64,000 nucleotides of DNA from Gryllotalpicola protaetiae (GTDB lineage: Bacteria; Actinomycetota; Actinomycetes; Actinomycetales; Microbacteriaceae). Positions 16,322 to 32,614 of this stretch are shown piece after piece (the stretch's first letter is position 1; each line of letters begins with the position of its first letter). The stretch spans positions 1,054,001 to 1,118,000 of the forward strand of contig NZ_CP032624.1 of assembly GCF_003627055.1 (NCBI RefSeq), written 5' to 3'. Under the pieces are notes generated by a model. It searched no databases, was not told the DNA's origin, and was given only the letters and a program-made list of their open reading frames with translations. The position numbers were made by a program, and so were the translations under genes.

Positions 16322-19300
16322 CTAGTTCGCGGTGTCGCAGGTAAGCGGTGAGGTCTGGATCGGGTTGTCGGGCGTGTAGCTTGCGAAGCCGCTCACGCCC
16401 CACGTGATGGTGTAGAGCACGTTACTGATCGTCACCGTTCCCGCGGGCGGAGGGGAACCGTCGGAAACGTCGGTCGTTGTGCCATCGGCCGCGGTCGCCG
16501 TGTAGGAGCTCACTGTCACGGTCGGGCCGGCCTGCGCCACCCCTGCGCCGCTGGGAACCACGGCGATCGTTCCCGGCGCATCCGTCGAAGACGTGCAGCT
16601 TGCCGTCACGCTCGTCACCTGCAGCTGGAACGGCGCAGAGCCGGGAGCCCGCGCGACGCTCACGGATGCCCCGCAGAACGTGTGCGTGACATCGCAGTAC
16701 TTGGCGCTGAGGTCCGGCGCGGACCCGAAGGTCGTCTGGTCGCCGGTGACGACGAGCCGGTAGCCGCCGCTGCGCTGCCCGCTGGTGCATGACGGGTCGC
16801 CCGCGAACTCGTAGTCGGGCAGGCCGCCGCCCCGGCTCGTGATGTTGTAGGAGCAGCCGCTCGGCACCGGCGCGTGCGACTGGTCCCACACGACCGCCGA
16901 GCCGAGATCCTGCTGGATGACGCCGTATTGGTTCGTGTAGCAGACGAACACCTCGTAGCGCTCGAACTGGTTCAGCCCGTCGAGGGTGGGCGTCGACGAG
17001 ACGTCACTGTCGCTGCCAGGCTGCGAGTAGTCGATGCTTGCACTGCCGCCCGCGTTCGAGCACTGCGGGTTGCCGCCGGGCTGCACGGCGAAGTAGAGGT
17101 AGGCGCCGGACTTGGCGCTGCCGTTCGGGTTTCCGGAGGCGGCCGGCGACACGGTGATCGAGCTGTCGGTCGTCGAGAGCCCGCCGACCGAGTTCAGCAG
17201 CGGCGAGCCGGCCGGGGTCACGGGGGTCGAGTCCGGCACCGCGCCGACCTTGTCCCCCGGCGGCTGGGTGAACTCGCTGACGGGAGTCACGGTGACGTTC
17301 GTCGGTGAGCCGGCCGCAGCCGACAGGCGCAGCGTGACATTGGCGCCGCTGCCGGCGTTGACGGTCTGCGCGTTGCCCGACCACTCGACCTTGTACGACG
17401 AGGCGGTGCTGTCGCTGTTCGGGATCGTGACGTCGAACGCGCCCGTGGTCGGGCTCGTGATGTTCGAGTCGTAGACCGGGGTCGCCGTCACGCCCTGCAC
17501 GACCGGCTGCGAGAACGCCCAGCCGATGGTCTGCACGCCGGTCAGCGATTCGCCGACGGCGTTCACGGCCTTGACCAGGAAGGTGTGCTTGTCGCCGTTG
17601 CGGAGACCCTTGACCGGCGGGCAGGCGCCGCTCGCGTCGCAGCTCACCGACGCGCTCCCGTCGACGTAGACCTTGAAGCCCGTCAGGGCGGGGTACGAGC
17701 TCGACGCGTTCCCCGGCGAGACGGCGAGGGTGACGCTGTCAGCCGCGTAGGCGACCTGGGCGACGGATGCCGGAGCGGCAGGGTACCCCTTCAGCTCGAA
17801 CGAGAGCTTCCCGTCCCCTGCCCCAGAGCCGCTCCGCCTGCCCTGCGCGTCCTGCACGACGAACGGCACGGTGCACGTGCCGCCCGGCGCATCGGGCGAC
17901 CAGTGCGCGGTGACGCTGCGGTCGCTCGCGACGCTGAAGGTGACGCCCGTGCAGCCGTCGACGGCGCCGGCCACCGAGACCACCTTGAGCGGGGTGGACG
18001 AGTAGGCGTTGACCTCGTCCGACAGCCCGACGACGCTCGCCGAGCAGCTCGTGCCCTGCGCCTCCGAGCAGCTCAGCGAGGTCGATCCCCCCGCGGGAAG
18101 CGTGTTCGGCGCGGGGCCGACCTTGAGGGTGATGTCCGCCGTCGTGCCGACGCCGCTGTACCCCGCGATCGTCACTTGGACGACTTCCTCGAGGCCGGGC
18201 TGCGCCGTGTCGTTCGCGTGCACTGAGATCGACTGCCCGTTCTGCGTCACGCTGAACAGCTGGCCGTGGTAGGCGACCTGGAATCTCAAGCCGGACAGGT
18301 CGCTGTGGCCGAGCCATGTGGTCATCTGCGTGAGATCGAAGGAGACCGCCGCCTGGCCAGGGCTCGCCGTCAGCGACGCAGGGCGCAGCTGCGGCAGCGG
18401 CTGCTTGGGGATGACCTGGATCGGCACCGCGATCATCGTGTACTCGGACTGCCCGATGAGGCGAACGGGTGCGAGGCACGCATCCGTCCACGGGGCGCCG
18501 TCGCCCGCGTCGTACGTCAGCGTGTTGCTGCTGTCGATCGAGCAGCTCGCGTCCTTGCGCGCCTTCGTCGTCTGGACGTCGCCGTCCTGCGTGGTGAGCG
18601 CCGTGCCCGGCGGCGTGCTCACGATGTCGCCGAGGTCGACGCTCGCCGTTCCGCCTTCCGCCACCTTGAGCGGCTTCACATTCGTCTTGAGGGCGAGGAT
18701 CACGTCGGCAAGCGCCGGCACCCGCAGGAATCCGTATGTCGTCGCCGCCTGCCCCGTGAAATCGGCACCGGTCAGCGCGAACGGGATGAGCAGGCCGGAT
18801 GCCGGCACATGCGACACCTTGATCGTGTCGCCGGACACCGACACCCCGTCGACCTTCTGGTACAGCGAGAGCTTCAGCCCGCCGATGTCGCCGGAGCCCC
18901 ACGAGACCTTGCCGTGAACGACGTCGATGCCCTGCGCGAGCCTGCCGCGGTTCTGCGCGTCGACGACCGTGTCGACCGCGATCGGATAGTCGGGCACGTG
19001 CCCGATCACCACGTCGACCACGATGAGCCCGGCGCTCACATCGCCCTGCGCGTTCTTCACCGAATACGTGTAGGTCAGCGTGCGCGGCACCGCTGTCGAA
19101 GTGATGACGACCTGCGTGGCATCCTGCGACTTGATGTTCTGCGCGAGCACGTCGTAGAGCGCGCTGCCCTTCTGGGCGTCCGGTGTCACGTCGACCAGCG
19201 TGAGCGCGCCGCCCGTCGGGTCGACGTCATTGGACGTCGGCTGCACGATGACCTGGTTGCCCTCGCCCGCCTGCACCTGCACGTAGTCGCTGAAGGTCAC

Positions 19301-22300
19301 CGGCGCCGGGTCGGTCTGCGCGTTCAGCACGCCGACCATCACCGTCGCCTGGCCGGTCTCTCCCGCGGAGTCGCGCACGCGATAGGTGAAGCTCTGCTGG
19401 CCCTGGCTGTCTGCCAGCGACGTGAACACGATCGCCGTGCCGTCCGCCGAGATCTGCGCCGTGCCGCTGGCCGGCTGGCTGACGATCCGGTCGAGTGCCA
19501 CCATGTCGCCGTCGGGGTCGACGCCGAAGGGATCGAACGGGATGCGAACGGATGCCCCGGCCGCGACCCGCCCCGTCAGTGTCTGCGGCTGCGGCGGCCG
19601 GTCGCCGCCCTGGGCCAGCACGGTGACGCTCACGGTCGCCTGAGAGGTGAGGGACGGGTTCCCCGCGGAGTACGCGGAGTAGCGCAGGGTGATCGGGGCG
19701 CTCCCCGGCGAGGTCGAGGGCGCGAGATAGCGCAGCACGCCGCCAGCGGCGAACGCGAGGCCCTGGTGCGACGGGTCCTGGATGCTGGACGGGTCCAGCT
19801 CGACGATGTCGCCGTTGGACCCCACGTCGTTCGCGAGCACCGGGATGTCGACCTGCGCTCCCGCCCGCACGGTCACCGAGTCGTTGATCGCGACCGGGCG
19901 GCTCGGCGGCTGGTCGGGCAGCAGGTAGACCGTCGCGACGCCCTGGATCGTCATGTCGGGCGCGTTCGTGCCGTCGCCGACGGTGTAGTCGACGGTGCCG
20001 AGCAGCCCCTCCGCTCCGGTGCCCGTCGTGCCGCGCACGCGCAGCTGCGACTGCCCGACGACGTCGACGTCGAGTGAGGCGCCCGGCGCCGGCTGGGGCT
20101 TCGGGCTGCTGAGCAGCAGCACGTGCCCCGTCGGGTTCTGCACGGCGGAGAACACGTCGACCGACGTGTCGGTCTGTGGCCTCACGAACACCGTCACCGG
20201 TGTGGTCGACAGCAGCGGCTGATCGTCGTCGACCACGGTGATGCGCACAGTCGCTGTGACGCTGGCCTTGGTCGCGGAATCGGTGATCGTCATCGTCACC
20301 GGGTAGCTGCCGGGGTCGGATGCCTGGAAGTCGAAGGTGGAACCCGAACTGTCGACGGAGACGGTGGCGTCGGCCGGCGCGACCGATGCCCCGGAATCCG
20401 CACTCGCCGAATTCGAGGTCGCGAGCGTGGCGCTGGCGATCGTCGGCGTGCCCTTCGCGCCGCGGATGTGCGAGGCCGGGTTGACCGTGAGCGGCACGTC
20501 CTTCGCGGTCATCAGCCCGAAGTTCTCGACCTGCAGCGTCGGCGTCGCGGTGACGTCGATGCGCAAGTCCTTCTCGGCGGTGGCCCCATGGATGTCGGAG
20601 ATCGTGACGGGGACCGTCACCGTGCCCGGCTGCTCGCTCTGGCCCGCCTGGAAGACGACGGTGCCGTCTGGGGAGACGCTGACGGTGTAGTCGGGACCGC
20701 TGGCCGCGGACTCGGCGAACATCGCATCGCCGTCGGGGTCGACCCAGCCGCGCAGCACGGGCACCTCGACCGAGCCACCCGGAGCGACGCTGACTCCGTC
20801 CGGCCACTGGTAGAGGCACGGCGAGTAGCCGTTGCACCACAGCGGCGGCGAGTTCGCCGACGGCGGGCTGACCGTCAGCGTGACCGTCGCGGGTGCCGAC
20901 TTCAGGCCGCCGCCGCTCGCCGTGCCATCGGTGAGCGTGTATTGGAAGGTCGCCGTGCCGTGTGCGTTCGGAATCACCTGGACGGTGACGGTCTGCGCAT
21001 CGCTCGAGATGGCGGCCGTGCCGAACCCAGGATCCAGCCCGGTCAGCGACCCGGGAACGATCGACAGCACGTCGCCGTTCGCGTCGTAGTCGTTCAGCAT
21101 CACCGGCAGCGAGACGAGCGCGCCGGCCCGCACCCCGAATGCGTCGTCGACCGCGGTCGGCGGCAGCGGGTTCGTCTCGCGGTTCGACGGACTGTTCGCG
21201 TCGGCCGGCTGGGTCTGCGTGTTCTCGTTCAGGTCCCAGTCCTGCGACCCCTCGACGATCTTGCCGGACGGCACCGACCACACCCAGCCGCTCGTCGTGT
21301 CATTCAGGATCTCGGCGCTTCCGCTGCCGCGGAACACCGGCGTCGCGGTCTGCTGCAGGGCGTTCGGCTCGCCCCCGCTCGCGCCGTAGTCGAGATCGGT
21401 CACGCGGCCGGTCACCTGGCCCGACAGCTGGGATCGCCCGCTCCACAGCACGCCAGGGCCGTTGCCCTGCTGCACCCATGCGGCGTACACCTTCGACCCC
21501 TGCCAGACCGGGGCGGCGGGCGTGCCCGCCTGACCGGTGACGGGCTTCGTGAGACCGCCGTCCTTGATGTCGAACGCGAGCAGCCCGCTCTGGCTCGCGA
21601 GCAGCACGACGCCCTTCGCGACCGACGGCTGCTGCAGCACGGCCTTGCCGTCGAGACCGGTCGTCAGCTTCGACGCCCGCCCGCGCACCCAGAGGCTGCC
21701 GCTGCCCGCGCCGAGCAGCACCCACCGGCCCCCGACCGCGGTGAGCGTGGCGCCCGGGCGGTCGGGGCCTCCAGGCACAGCATCCGCGCCCAGGGTTCTG
21801 CCTGTCTGGATGTCGTATCGCAGCACCGTGTGCGCCGTATGCGAGTAGGCGTACAGCACACCGTCGGTGCCGATGGCGAGCGTGTCCGCGCTGTAGATGC
21901 GCTTGCCGTCGCTGCCCGGCGCCGCGATCGGCTGCGACTTCTTGGTGCCGTCTTCGACACGCGAACCGTAGACCGCGCCCGTGTTGGTGAGGTAGCCGAC
22001 GTAGCCGCCGGTGTGGACGACGGTCACGGTGCCGGGAGGTGTGTCGGCGAAGCCCGCGGAGGCGCCCGTGTAGGTGGCCGGCTGTGCCGGGTCGACCTGG
22101 GCCACCTTCGTGTCGTTCTGAGAGTAGAGCAGCACCCGCCCGTTCGCCTGCACCAGGTCGCTCGGACTCGTGACGTTCTTCACGGTGTCGAGCTGGCCGA
22201 GGGCCGTGTCGACGCGGGCATAGCGCTCGCCCTGCCCGGTCTGCAGCGCCCACACCGCACTGTCGTCGACCTTGGTCTGCACGACGTCGTACCCGCTCGC

Positions 22301-22414
22301 GACGAACCCGCCCGCGACGAGCGCGCCCGTCGCCGCCACCGCCGCGCTGACCTTGAACCACGTGCTGCGCAGCACGACTCCCCACCGCGCGCGCCGCCCC
22401 CCAGGGGCTGCCAT
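16322..22414 (-). CDS. Giant surface protein: beta-propeller, tandem Ig-like repeats and an FN3 domain
   Basis: A 2030-residue protein with a short basic cytoplasmic tail and one signal-anchor helix (about residues 20-42), so nearly all of it is outside. Residues ~50-390 contain repeated blades of the type VLYAYSHTAHTVLRYDIQTG, suggesting a PQQ/WD-like beta-propeller. After SNRETNPLPPTAVDD (about 415) come many Ig/cadherin-like repeats with the tandem-95 signature: LPVMLNDYDANGDVLSI, IPVLANDVGSNGDIVEL, DPFGVDPDGDMVALDRI and QPTSNDVDPTGGALTLV. An FN3-like domain lies near 1548-1640 (PASVAQVAYAADSVTLAVSP). The C-terminal third is rich in paired Cys. Its ATG directly follows the kinase stop and its stop is 32 bp before moxR. 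It is likely an adhesion or cell-envelope structure under kinase control. Domain limits are approximate. Confidence 0.9.
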   Translation of the reverse strand: MAAPGGRRARWGVVLRSTWFKVSAAVAATGALVAGGFVASGYDVVQTKVDDSAVWALQTGQGERYARVDTALGQLDTVKNVTSPSDLVQANGRVLLYSQNDTKVAQVDPAQPATYTGASAGFADTPPGTVTVVHTGGYVGYLTNTGAVYGSRVEDGTKKSQPIAAPGSDGKRIYSADTLAIGTDGVLYAYSHTAHTVLRYDIQTGRTLGADAVPGGPDRPGATLTAVGGRWVLLGAGSGSLWVRGRASKLTTGLDGKAVLQQPSVAKGVVLLASQSGLLAFDIKDGGLTKPVTGQAGTPAAPVWQGSKVYAAWVQQGNGPGVLWSGRSQLSGQVTGRVTDLDYGASGGEPNALQQTATPVFRGSGSAEILNDTTSGWVWSVPSGKIVEGSQDWDLNENTQTQPADANSPSNRETNPLPPTAVDDAFGVRAGALVSLPVMLNDYDANGDVLSIVPGSLTGLDPGFGTAAISSDAQTVTVQVIPNAHGTATFQYTLTDGTASGGGLKSAPATVTLTVSPPSANSPPLWCNGYSPCLYQWPDGVSVAPGGSVEVPVLRGWVDPDGDAMFAESAASGPDYTVSVSPDGTVVFQAGQSEQPGTVTVPVTISDIHGATAEKDLRIDVTATPTLQVENFGLMTAKDVPLTVNPASHIRGAKGTPTIASATLATSNSASADSGASVAPADATVSVDSSGSTFDFQASDPGSYPVTMTITDSATKASVTATVRITVVDDDQPLLSTTPVTVFVRPQTDTSVDVFSAVQNPTGHVLLLSSPKPQPAPGASLDVDVVGQSQLRVRGTTGTGAEGLLGTVDYTVGDGTNAPDMTIQGVATVYLLPDQPPSRPVAINDSVTVRAGAQVDIPVLANDVGSNGDIVELDPSSIQDPSHQGLAFAAGGVLRYLAPSTSPGSAPITLRYSAYSAGNPSLTSQATVSVTVLAQGGDRPPQPQTLTGRVAAGASVRIPFDPFGVDPDGDMVALDRIVSQPASGTAQISADGTAIVFTSLADSQGQQSFTYRVRDSAGETGQATVMVGVLNAQTDPAPVTFSDYVQVQAGEGNQVIVQPTSNDVDPTGGALTLVDVTPDAQKGSALYDVLAQNIKSQDATQVVITSTAVPRTLTYTYSVKNAQGDVSAGLIVVDVVIGHVPDYPIAVDTVVDAQNRGRLAQGIDVVHGKVSWGSGDIGGLKLSLYQKVDGVSVSGDTIKVSHVPASGLLIPFALTGADFTGQAATTYGFLRVPALADVILALKTNVKPLKVAEGGTASVDLGDIVSTPPGTALTTQDGDVQTTKARKDASCSIDSSNTLTYDAGDGAPWTDACLAPVRLIGQSEYTMIAVPIQVIPKQPLPQLRPASLTASPGQAAVSFDLTQMTTWLGHSDLSGLRFQVAYHGQLFSVTQNGQSISVHANDTAQPGLEEVVQVTIAGYSGVGTTADITLKVGPAPNTLPAGGSTSLSCSEAQGTSCSASVVGLSDEVNAYSSTPLKVVSVAGAVDGCTGVTFSVASDRSVTAHWSPDAPGGTCTVPFVVQDAQGRRSGSGAGDGKLSFELKGYPAAPASVAQVAYAADSVTLAVSPGNASSSYPALTGFKVYVDGSASVSCDASGACPPVKGLRNGDKHTFLVKAVNAVGESLTGVQTIGWAFSQPVVQGVTATPVYDSNITSPTTGAFDVTIPNSDSTASSYKVEWSGNAQTVNAGSGANVTLRLSAAAGSPTNVTVTPVSEFTQPPGDKVGAVPDSTPVTPAGSPLLNSVGGLSTTDSSITVSPAASGNPNGSAKSGAYLYFAVQPGGNPQCSNAGGSASIDYSQPGSDSDVSSTPTLDGLNQFERYEVFVCYTNQYGVIQQDLGSAVVWDQSHAPVPSGCSYNITSRGGGLPDYEFAGDPSCTSGQRSGGYRLVVTGDQTTFGSAPDLSAKYCDVTHTFCGASVSVARAPGSAPFQLQVTSVTASCTSSTDAPGTIAVVPSGAGVAQAGPTVTVSSYTATAADGTTTDVSDGSPPPAGTVTISNVLYTITWGVSGFASYTPDNPIQTSPLTCDTAN

Positions 22415-23572
22415 CTAGAAGACCCCCGCGTACACCAGCCACACCGCGGTCGCCGCCATGACGACCGCGGTCGCGCCGCCCACGATGCCTGCCACGGTGG
22501 CGGGGCTCGGCCGCGACCGCTCTGAGTCCGTCTCGCCGCGGCTCGCCACGATGGTGTTGCCCCCCGTGTCGATGCGACCGACGTGCGCCTGCTTCGCACG
22601 GGTGCGGCTGCTCTCGACCGGGACGATCGAGACGACAGCGCCGCGAACACGCGTGTTGCCGAAGTCCTCAGGCCGCGACTGCGGCGCCCATTCGTCGACG
22701 GCGAGCTCGAGCGGTGTGATCGGCAGCCCGAGGTCGGTCTGCGCCTGCTGCAGTTCGCGGGCGAGGGCGAGCATGCTCTGCTGCCTCGCCTCGGGCGATT
22801 TCGACATCGCCCGCATCAGGATGCGCTGCACCTGATCGGGGATGTCGGCCGGCAGCGTGCGCGGGCGCTCGCGAATGATGCGCATGCGCTGCTTCGCCCG
22901 CGAGTTCTCACTCCTGTCCGGCTTCTCGAACGGCGCGTGACCCGCGAGCAGCGTGTATACCGTCGCGGCGAGAGACCAGACCTCGCTCTGCACGGTGCCC
23001 GTCGTGGTCTCGTTCAGAACCTCGGGGGCGCTCCAGGGGACGCTCATCGCGAACACGTCTTCGTGGTGGCTCGAAGCGAGGCTCGTCGCGATGCCGAAGT
23101 CGCCGAGCACCGGGGCGCCGAACGCGGTCAGCAGGATGTTGGACGGCTTGATGTCGCGGTGCAGCACCCCCGCCCGGTGCGCGGTCTCGAGCGCGCTCGC
23201 CATCTTGATCGCGACGTGCAGCGCGCGGTCGACGGCGACGCGCTCGCTGATGCCGTTCTCATCGCGGCGGATGAGCGGCGACGGGCAGTACTCCATCACC
23301 AGGTAGGGGCGGCCGTCTGCCGAGATGCTGGCCGCGTGCACCGTGAGGATCGACGGGTGCGGGCTGAGCTTCGCCATCACGTCGGCCTCGGCGTTGAACA
23401 TGCGCAGCACGTCGGAGTCGACGAGGTTCGAAAGCAGCACCTTCACCGCGACCGAGCGCCGCGGCATATCCTGCTCGTAGAGGAACACGTCGGCGAATCC
23501 GCCGGTGCCGAGCGGGAACCTGTAGTCGTAACCCGAGAGCACAGGGGGCTGCGACGGCGGCCGATGAGCCAT
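22415..23572 (-). CDS. Membrane-anchored Ser/Thr protein kinase (PknB/Hanks type)
   Basis: A 385-residue protein. The kinase domain (about 12-275) has a Gly loop LGTGGFADVF, catalytic Lys in VAVKVL, HRDIKPSNILL, DFGIATSL and an APE-like SAPEVL. After a ~75-residue juxtamembrane linker rich in Ser/Arg comes a single C-terminal helix (VAGIVGGATAVVMAATAVWL) ending four residues later. There is thus no outer sensor domain, unlike PknB with its PASTA repeats; sensing may come from the giant protein encoded next. It is the first gene of the eight-gene operon. AGAGGAGGGG precedes the ATG. Confidence 0.94.
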   Translation of the reverse strand: MAHRPPSQPPVLSGYDYRFPLGTGGFADVFLYEQDMPRRSVAVKVLLSNLVDSDVLRMFNAEADVMAKLSPHPSILTVHAASISADGRPYLVMEYCPSPLIRRDENGISERVAVDRALHVAIKMASALETAHRAGVLHRDIKPSNILLTAFGAPVLGDFGIATSLASSHHEDVFAMSVPWSAPEVLNETTTGTVQSEVWSLAATVYTLLAGHAPFEKPDRSENSRAKQRMRIIRERPRTLPADIPDQVQRILMRAMSKSPEARQQSMLALARELQQAQTDLGLPITPLELAVDEWAPQSRPEDFGNTRVRGAVVSIVPVESSRTRAKQAHVGRIDTGGNTIVASRGETDSERSRPSPATVAGIVGGATAVVMAATAVWLVYAGVF

Positions 23573-23680
23573 CCGGAATCCCCCTCCTCTCTGACGCGTG
23601 CCTCAACGATAACCGAGGGGCGATGTGGGGATGCTCCGGCCGCCCCCGAAGAGGTCACAGGTGTCTGCGCGCGCTTGGAC

Positions 23681-24874
23681 TCACCAGAGCTCTGGCGGCA
23701 GCGGATGCTTCATCGCCTCTGCGTCGGCACGGCCGACCGCCACGTAGACGGCGTCGGCCAGCATGCCGCGCAGGCCGGAGATGCCGGCGCCGTGGCGGCT
23801 CGGGTGCACGCGGTTCGTCAGCAGGGCGATGCTGATGCCCGTGTCGCGGTCGGTCTGGAGCGATGTGCCGGTGAAGCCGGTGTGCCCGCGCACATTCCAT
23901 CCGCTGCGGCCCATCATGTTGAGCTGGCCGATGCGCGGGCCGAGACTGTGGTCGTAGCCGGACGGGGTGTCGCGCTCGCGGCCCGCCCCCAGCATGCGGC
24001 CGAGCTGACCGTCCCACATCCACTCGCTGAGGATCTCGCCGCCGCCTGCACGCAGCGCCTCCGCGAGCGCGAGCAGCCCGGCAGCCGTGCCGAACAGCCC
24101 GGCGCTGGCGCCGCGGCCGCCGAGCACCCACGCGGTCTCATCGTGCACGGAGCCGCGCAGCAGGCCGCGGCCGAAGCGGGTGTCGAACTCGGTGGCGACG
24201 GACGCCGCGGCCGGGGCGCCGAACGCGATCTCGTCGCCCAGCCCGAGAGGCCGCAGGGCGCGCTCGGCCACGAGTCGCTCCCACGGCTCGCCGGTCACCG
24301 TCTCAGCCAGGGCCATCGCGGTGTTGTAGCCGGCGTCCGAGTAGCGGAAATGCTCGCCGGGCGCCGACACCGGCTCGGTCGCGAGCAGATCGGCGAGAAG
24401 CGCTTCGCGATCCGCGAAGGGGGTCTGCTCGAGCGGCGGCGCGCCGGCCGGCCTCGCGTCGAGATGCTGCAGCAGCGGCTGCTCCCACCCGTGCCAGCTG
24501 GCGGGCAGGCCGCTCGTGTGGGTGAGCAGGTGGCGCAGGGTGACCTGCTTCTTGGCCCCGGTGCCGTAGGCGGGAAGCTTCGCGGCGACTGGCTCGTCGA
24601 GATCGAGCGCCCCGTCGGCCACGAGGCTCAGGAGGGTGTGCGCGCTCGCCAGCTTGGTGACGGATGCCAGGTCGAACCTCGTGTCGCGAGTGACCGGTTC
24701 GCCGGCATCCGCGCTGATTCGCTCGCCGTTTGCGTCGACGGATGCCTTCGTGCCGACCTCGAGCTCGAGTACGGTCAGCCCGTCGACGGCGACTGCGACC
24801 GCTGCGCCGGAGAAGCCGCCGAGGGCGAGCCGCTCGTCGAGCAGGGCGCGGACGCCGGCCTCGATGTCGCTCAC
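23681..24874 (-). CDS. Serine hydrolase, beta-lactamase/penicillin-binding family
   Basis: A 397-residue Pfam beta-lactamase (class C/esterase EstB type) protein. The SxxK motif is LASVTKLASAHTLL, the second motif YSD in HFRYSDAGYNTAMAL and the third HTG in RGHTGFTGTS. No signal peptide is visible, so it is probably cytoplasmic and may be an esterase or peptidase rather than a resistance enzyme. It lies just downstream of the rpoC terminator on the same strand and upstream of the kinase operon, with 108 bp to the kinase start. A second member of this family lies just upstream of rpoB. Confidence 0.88.
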   Translation of the reverse strand: MSDIEAGVRALLDERLALGGFSGAAVAVAVDGLTVLELEVGTKASVDANGERISADAGEPVTRDTRFDLASVTKLASAHTLLSLVADGALDLDEPVAAKLPAYGTGAKKQVTLRHLLTHTSGLPASWHGWEQPLLQHLDARPAGAPPLEQTPFADREALLADLLATEPVSAPGEHFRYSDAGYNTAMALAETVTGEPWERLVAERALRPLGLGDEIAFGAPAAASVATEFDTRFGRGLLRGSVHDETAWVLGGRGASAGLFGTAAGLLALAEALRAGGGEILSEWMWDGQLGRMLGAGRERDTPSGYDHSLGPRIGQLNMMGRSGWNVRGHTGFTGTSLQTDRDTGISIALLTNRVHPSRHGAGISGLRGMLADAVYVAVGRADAEAMKHPLPPELW

Positions 24875-24928
24875 GCGGCCAGCCTAAGCGTCAGCACCGA
24901 CCTGTCACTCTCGCCGAGGGGATGCGAG

Positions 24929-24954
24929 AAGGCCCCCGCCGAAGCGGGGGCCTT
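24929..24954 (-). terminator. Intrinsic terminator of the rpoBC operon
   Basis: A perfect 11-bp inverted repeat AAGGCCCCCGC/GCGGGGGCCTT, with a TTCG tetraloop on the minus strand, lies 23 bp after the rpoC stop. No long T-tract follows, which is usual for actinobacterial terminators. Confidence 0.9.
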
Positions 24955-24977
24955 CCGTGGTGCTACGTGCCGGGTGC

Positions 24978-28859
<3,882 letters not shown>

Positions 28860-28900
28860 TTTATCTCCTACTGGAAAAGTTCTCTGTTATCGGCCTGGCT

Positions 28901-32392
<3,492 letters not shown>

Positions 32393-32400
32393 GGAAATAA

Positions 32401-32406
32401 CCTCCG
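32401..32406 (-). promoter_or_regulatory. Ribosome binding site that fixes the TTG start of rpoB
   Basis: Minus-strand CGGAGG lies 8 bases before TTG 32392. No ATG or GTG lies at a suitable distance in this frame, so TTG is the start. Confidence 0.8.
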
Positions 32407-32532
32407 AAGGCCCATCGCGAATGGGGCCTCAGTTACTGACGGTCTGGACGAGGACTCCCGCGTGTTACGTGACGTGGTCACGCACTGCCGACCGCAATAT
32501 GAAGGCAAGAGTGAGAGGGAGCGCAAAGGTCA

Positions 32533-32562
32533 AGTATATGGGGCGGCGCGTCGCGCTGTCCA
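32533..32562 (-). promoter_or_regulatory. Candidate rpoB promoter
   Basis: On the minus strand TGGACA (32562-32557) and TATACT (32538-32533) are separated by 18 bp, close to the housekeeping sigma consensus. Transcription would start near 32526, leaving a leader of about 134 nt before rpoB. The upstream gene ends at 32615, so this promoter is well placed to drive rpoBC. Confidence 0.65.
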
Positions 32563-32614
32563 CCCAAATCTTGACTCTGATTGCGACAAGGGGTATAACC
32601 CCAGGTTTCTCCCG

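Noticed and set aside
32590-32602. GGGGT-ATA-ACCCC between the hydrolase and rpoB as a terminator or operator
   Set aside because: The stem is only 5 bp with a 3-base loop and no T-tract; too weak to call.
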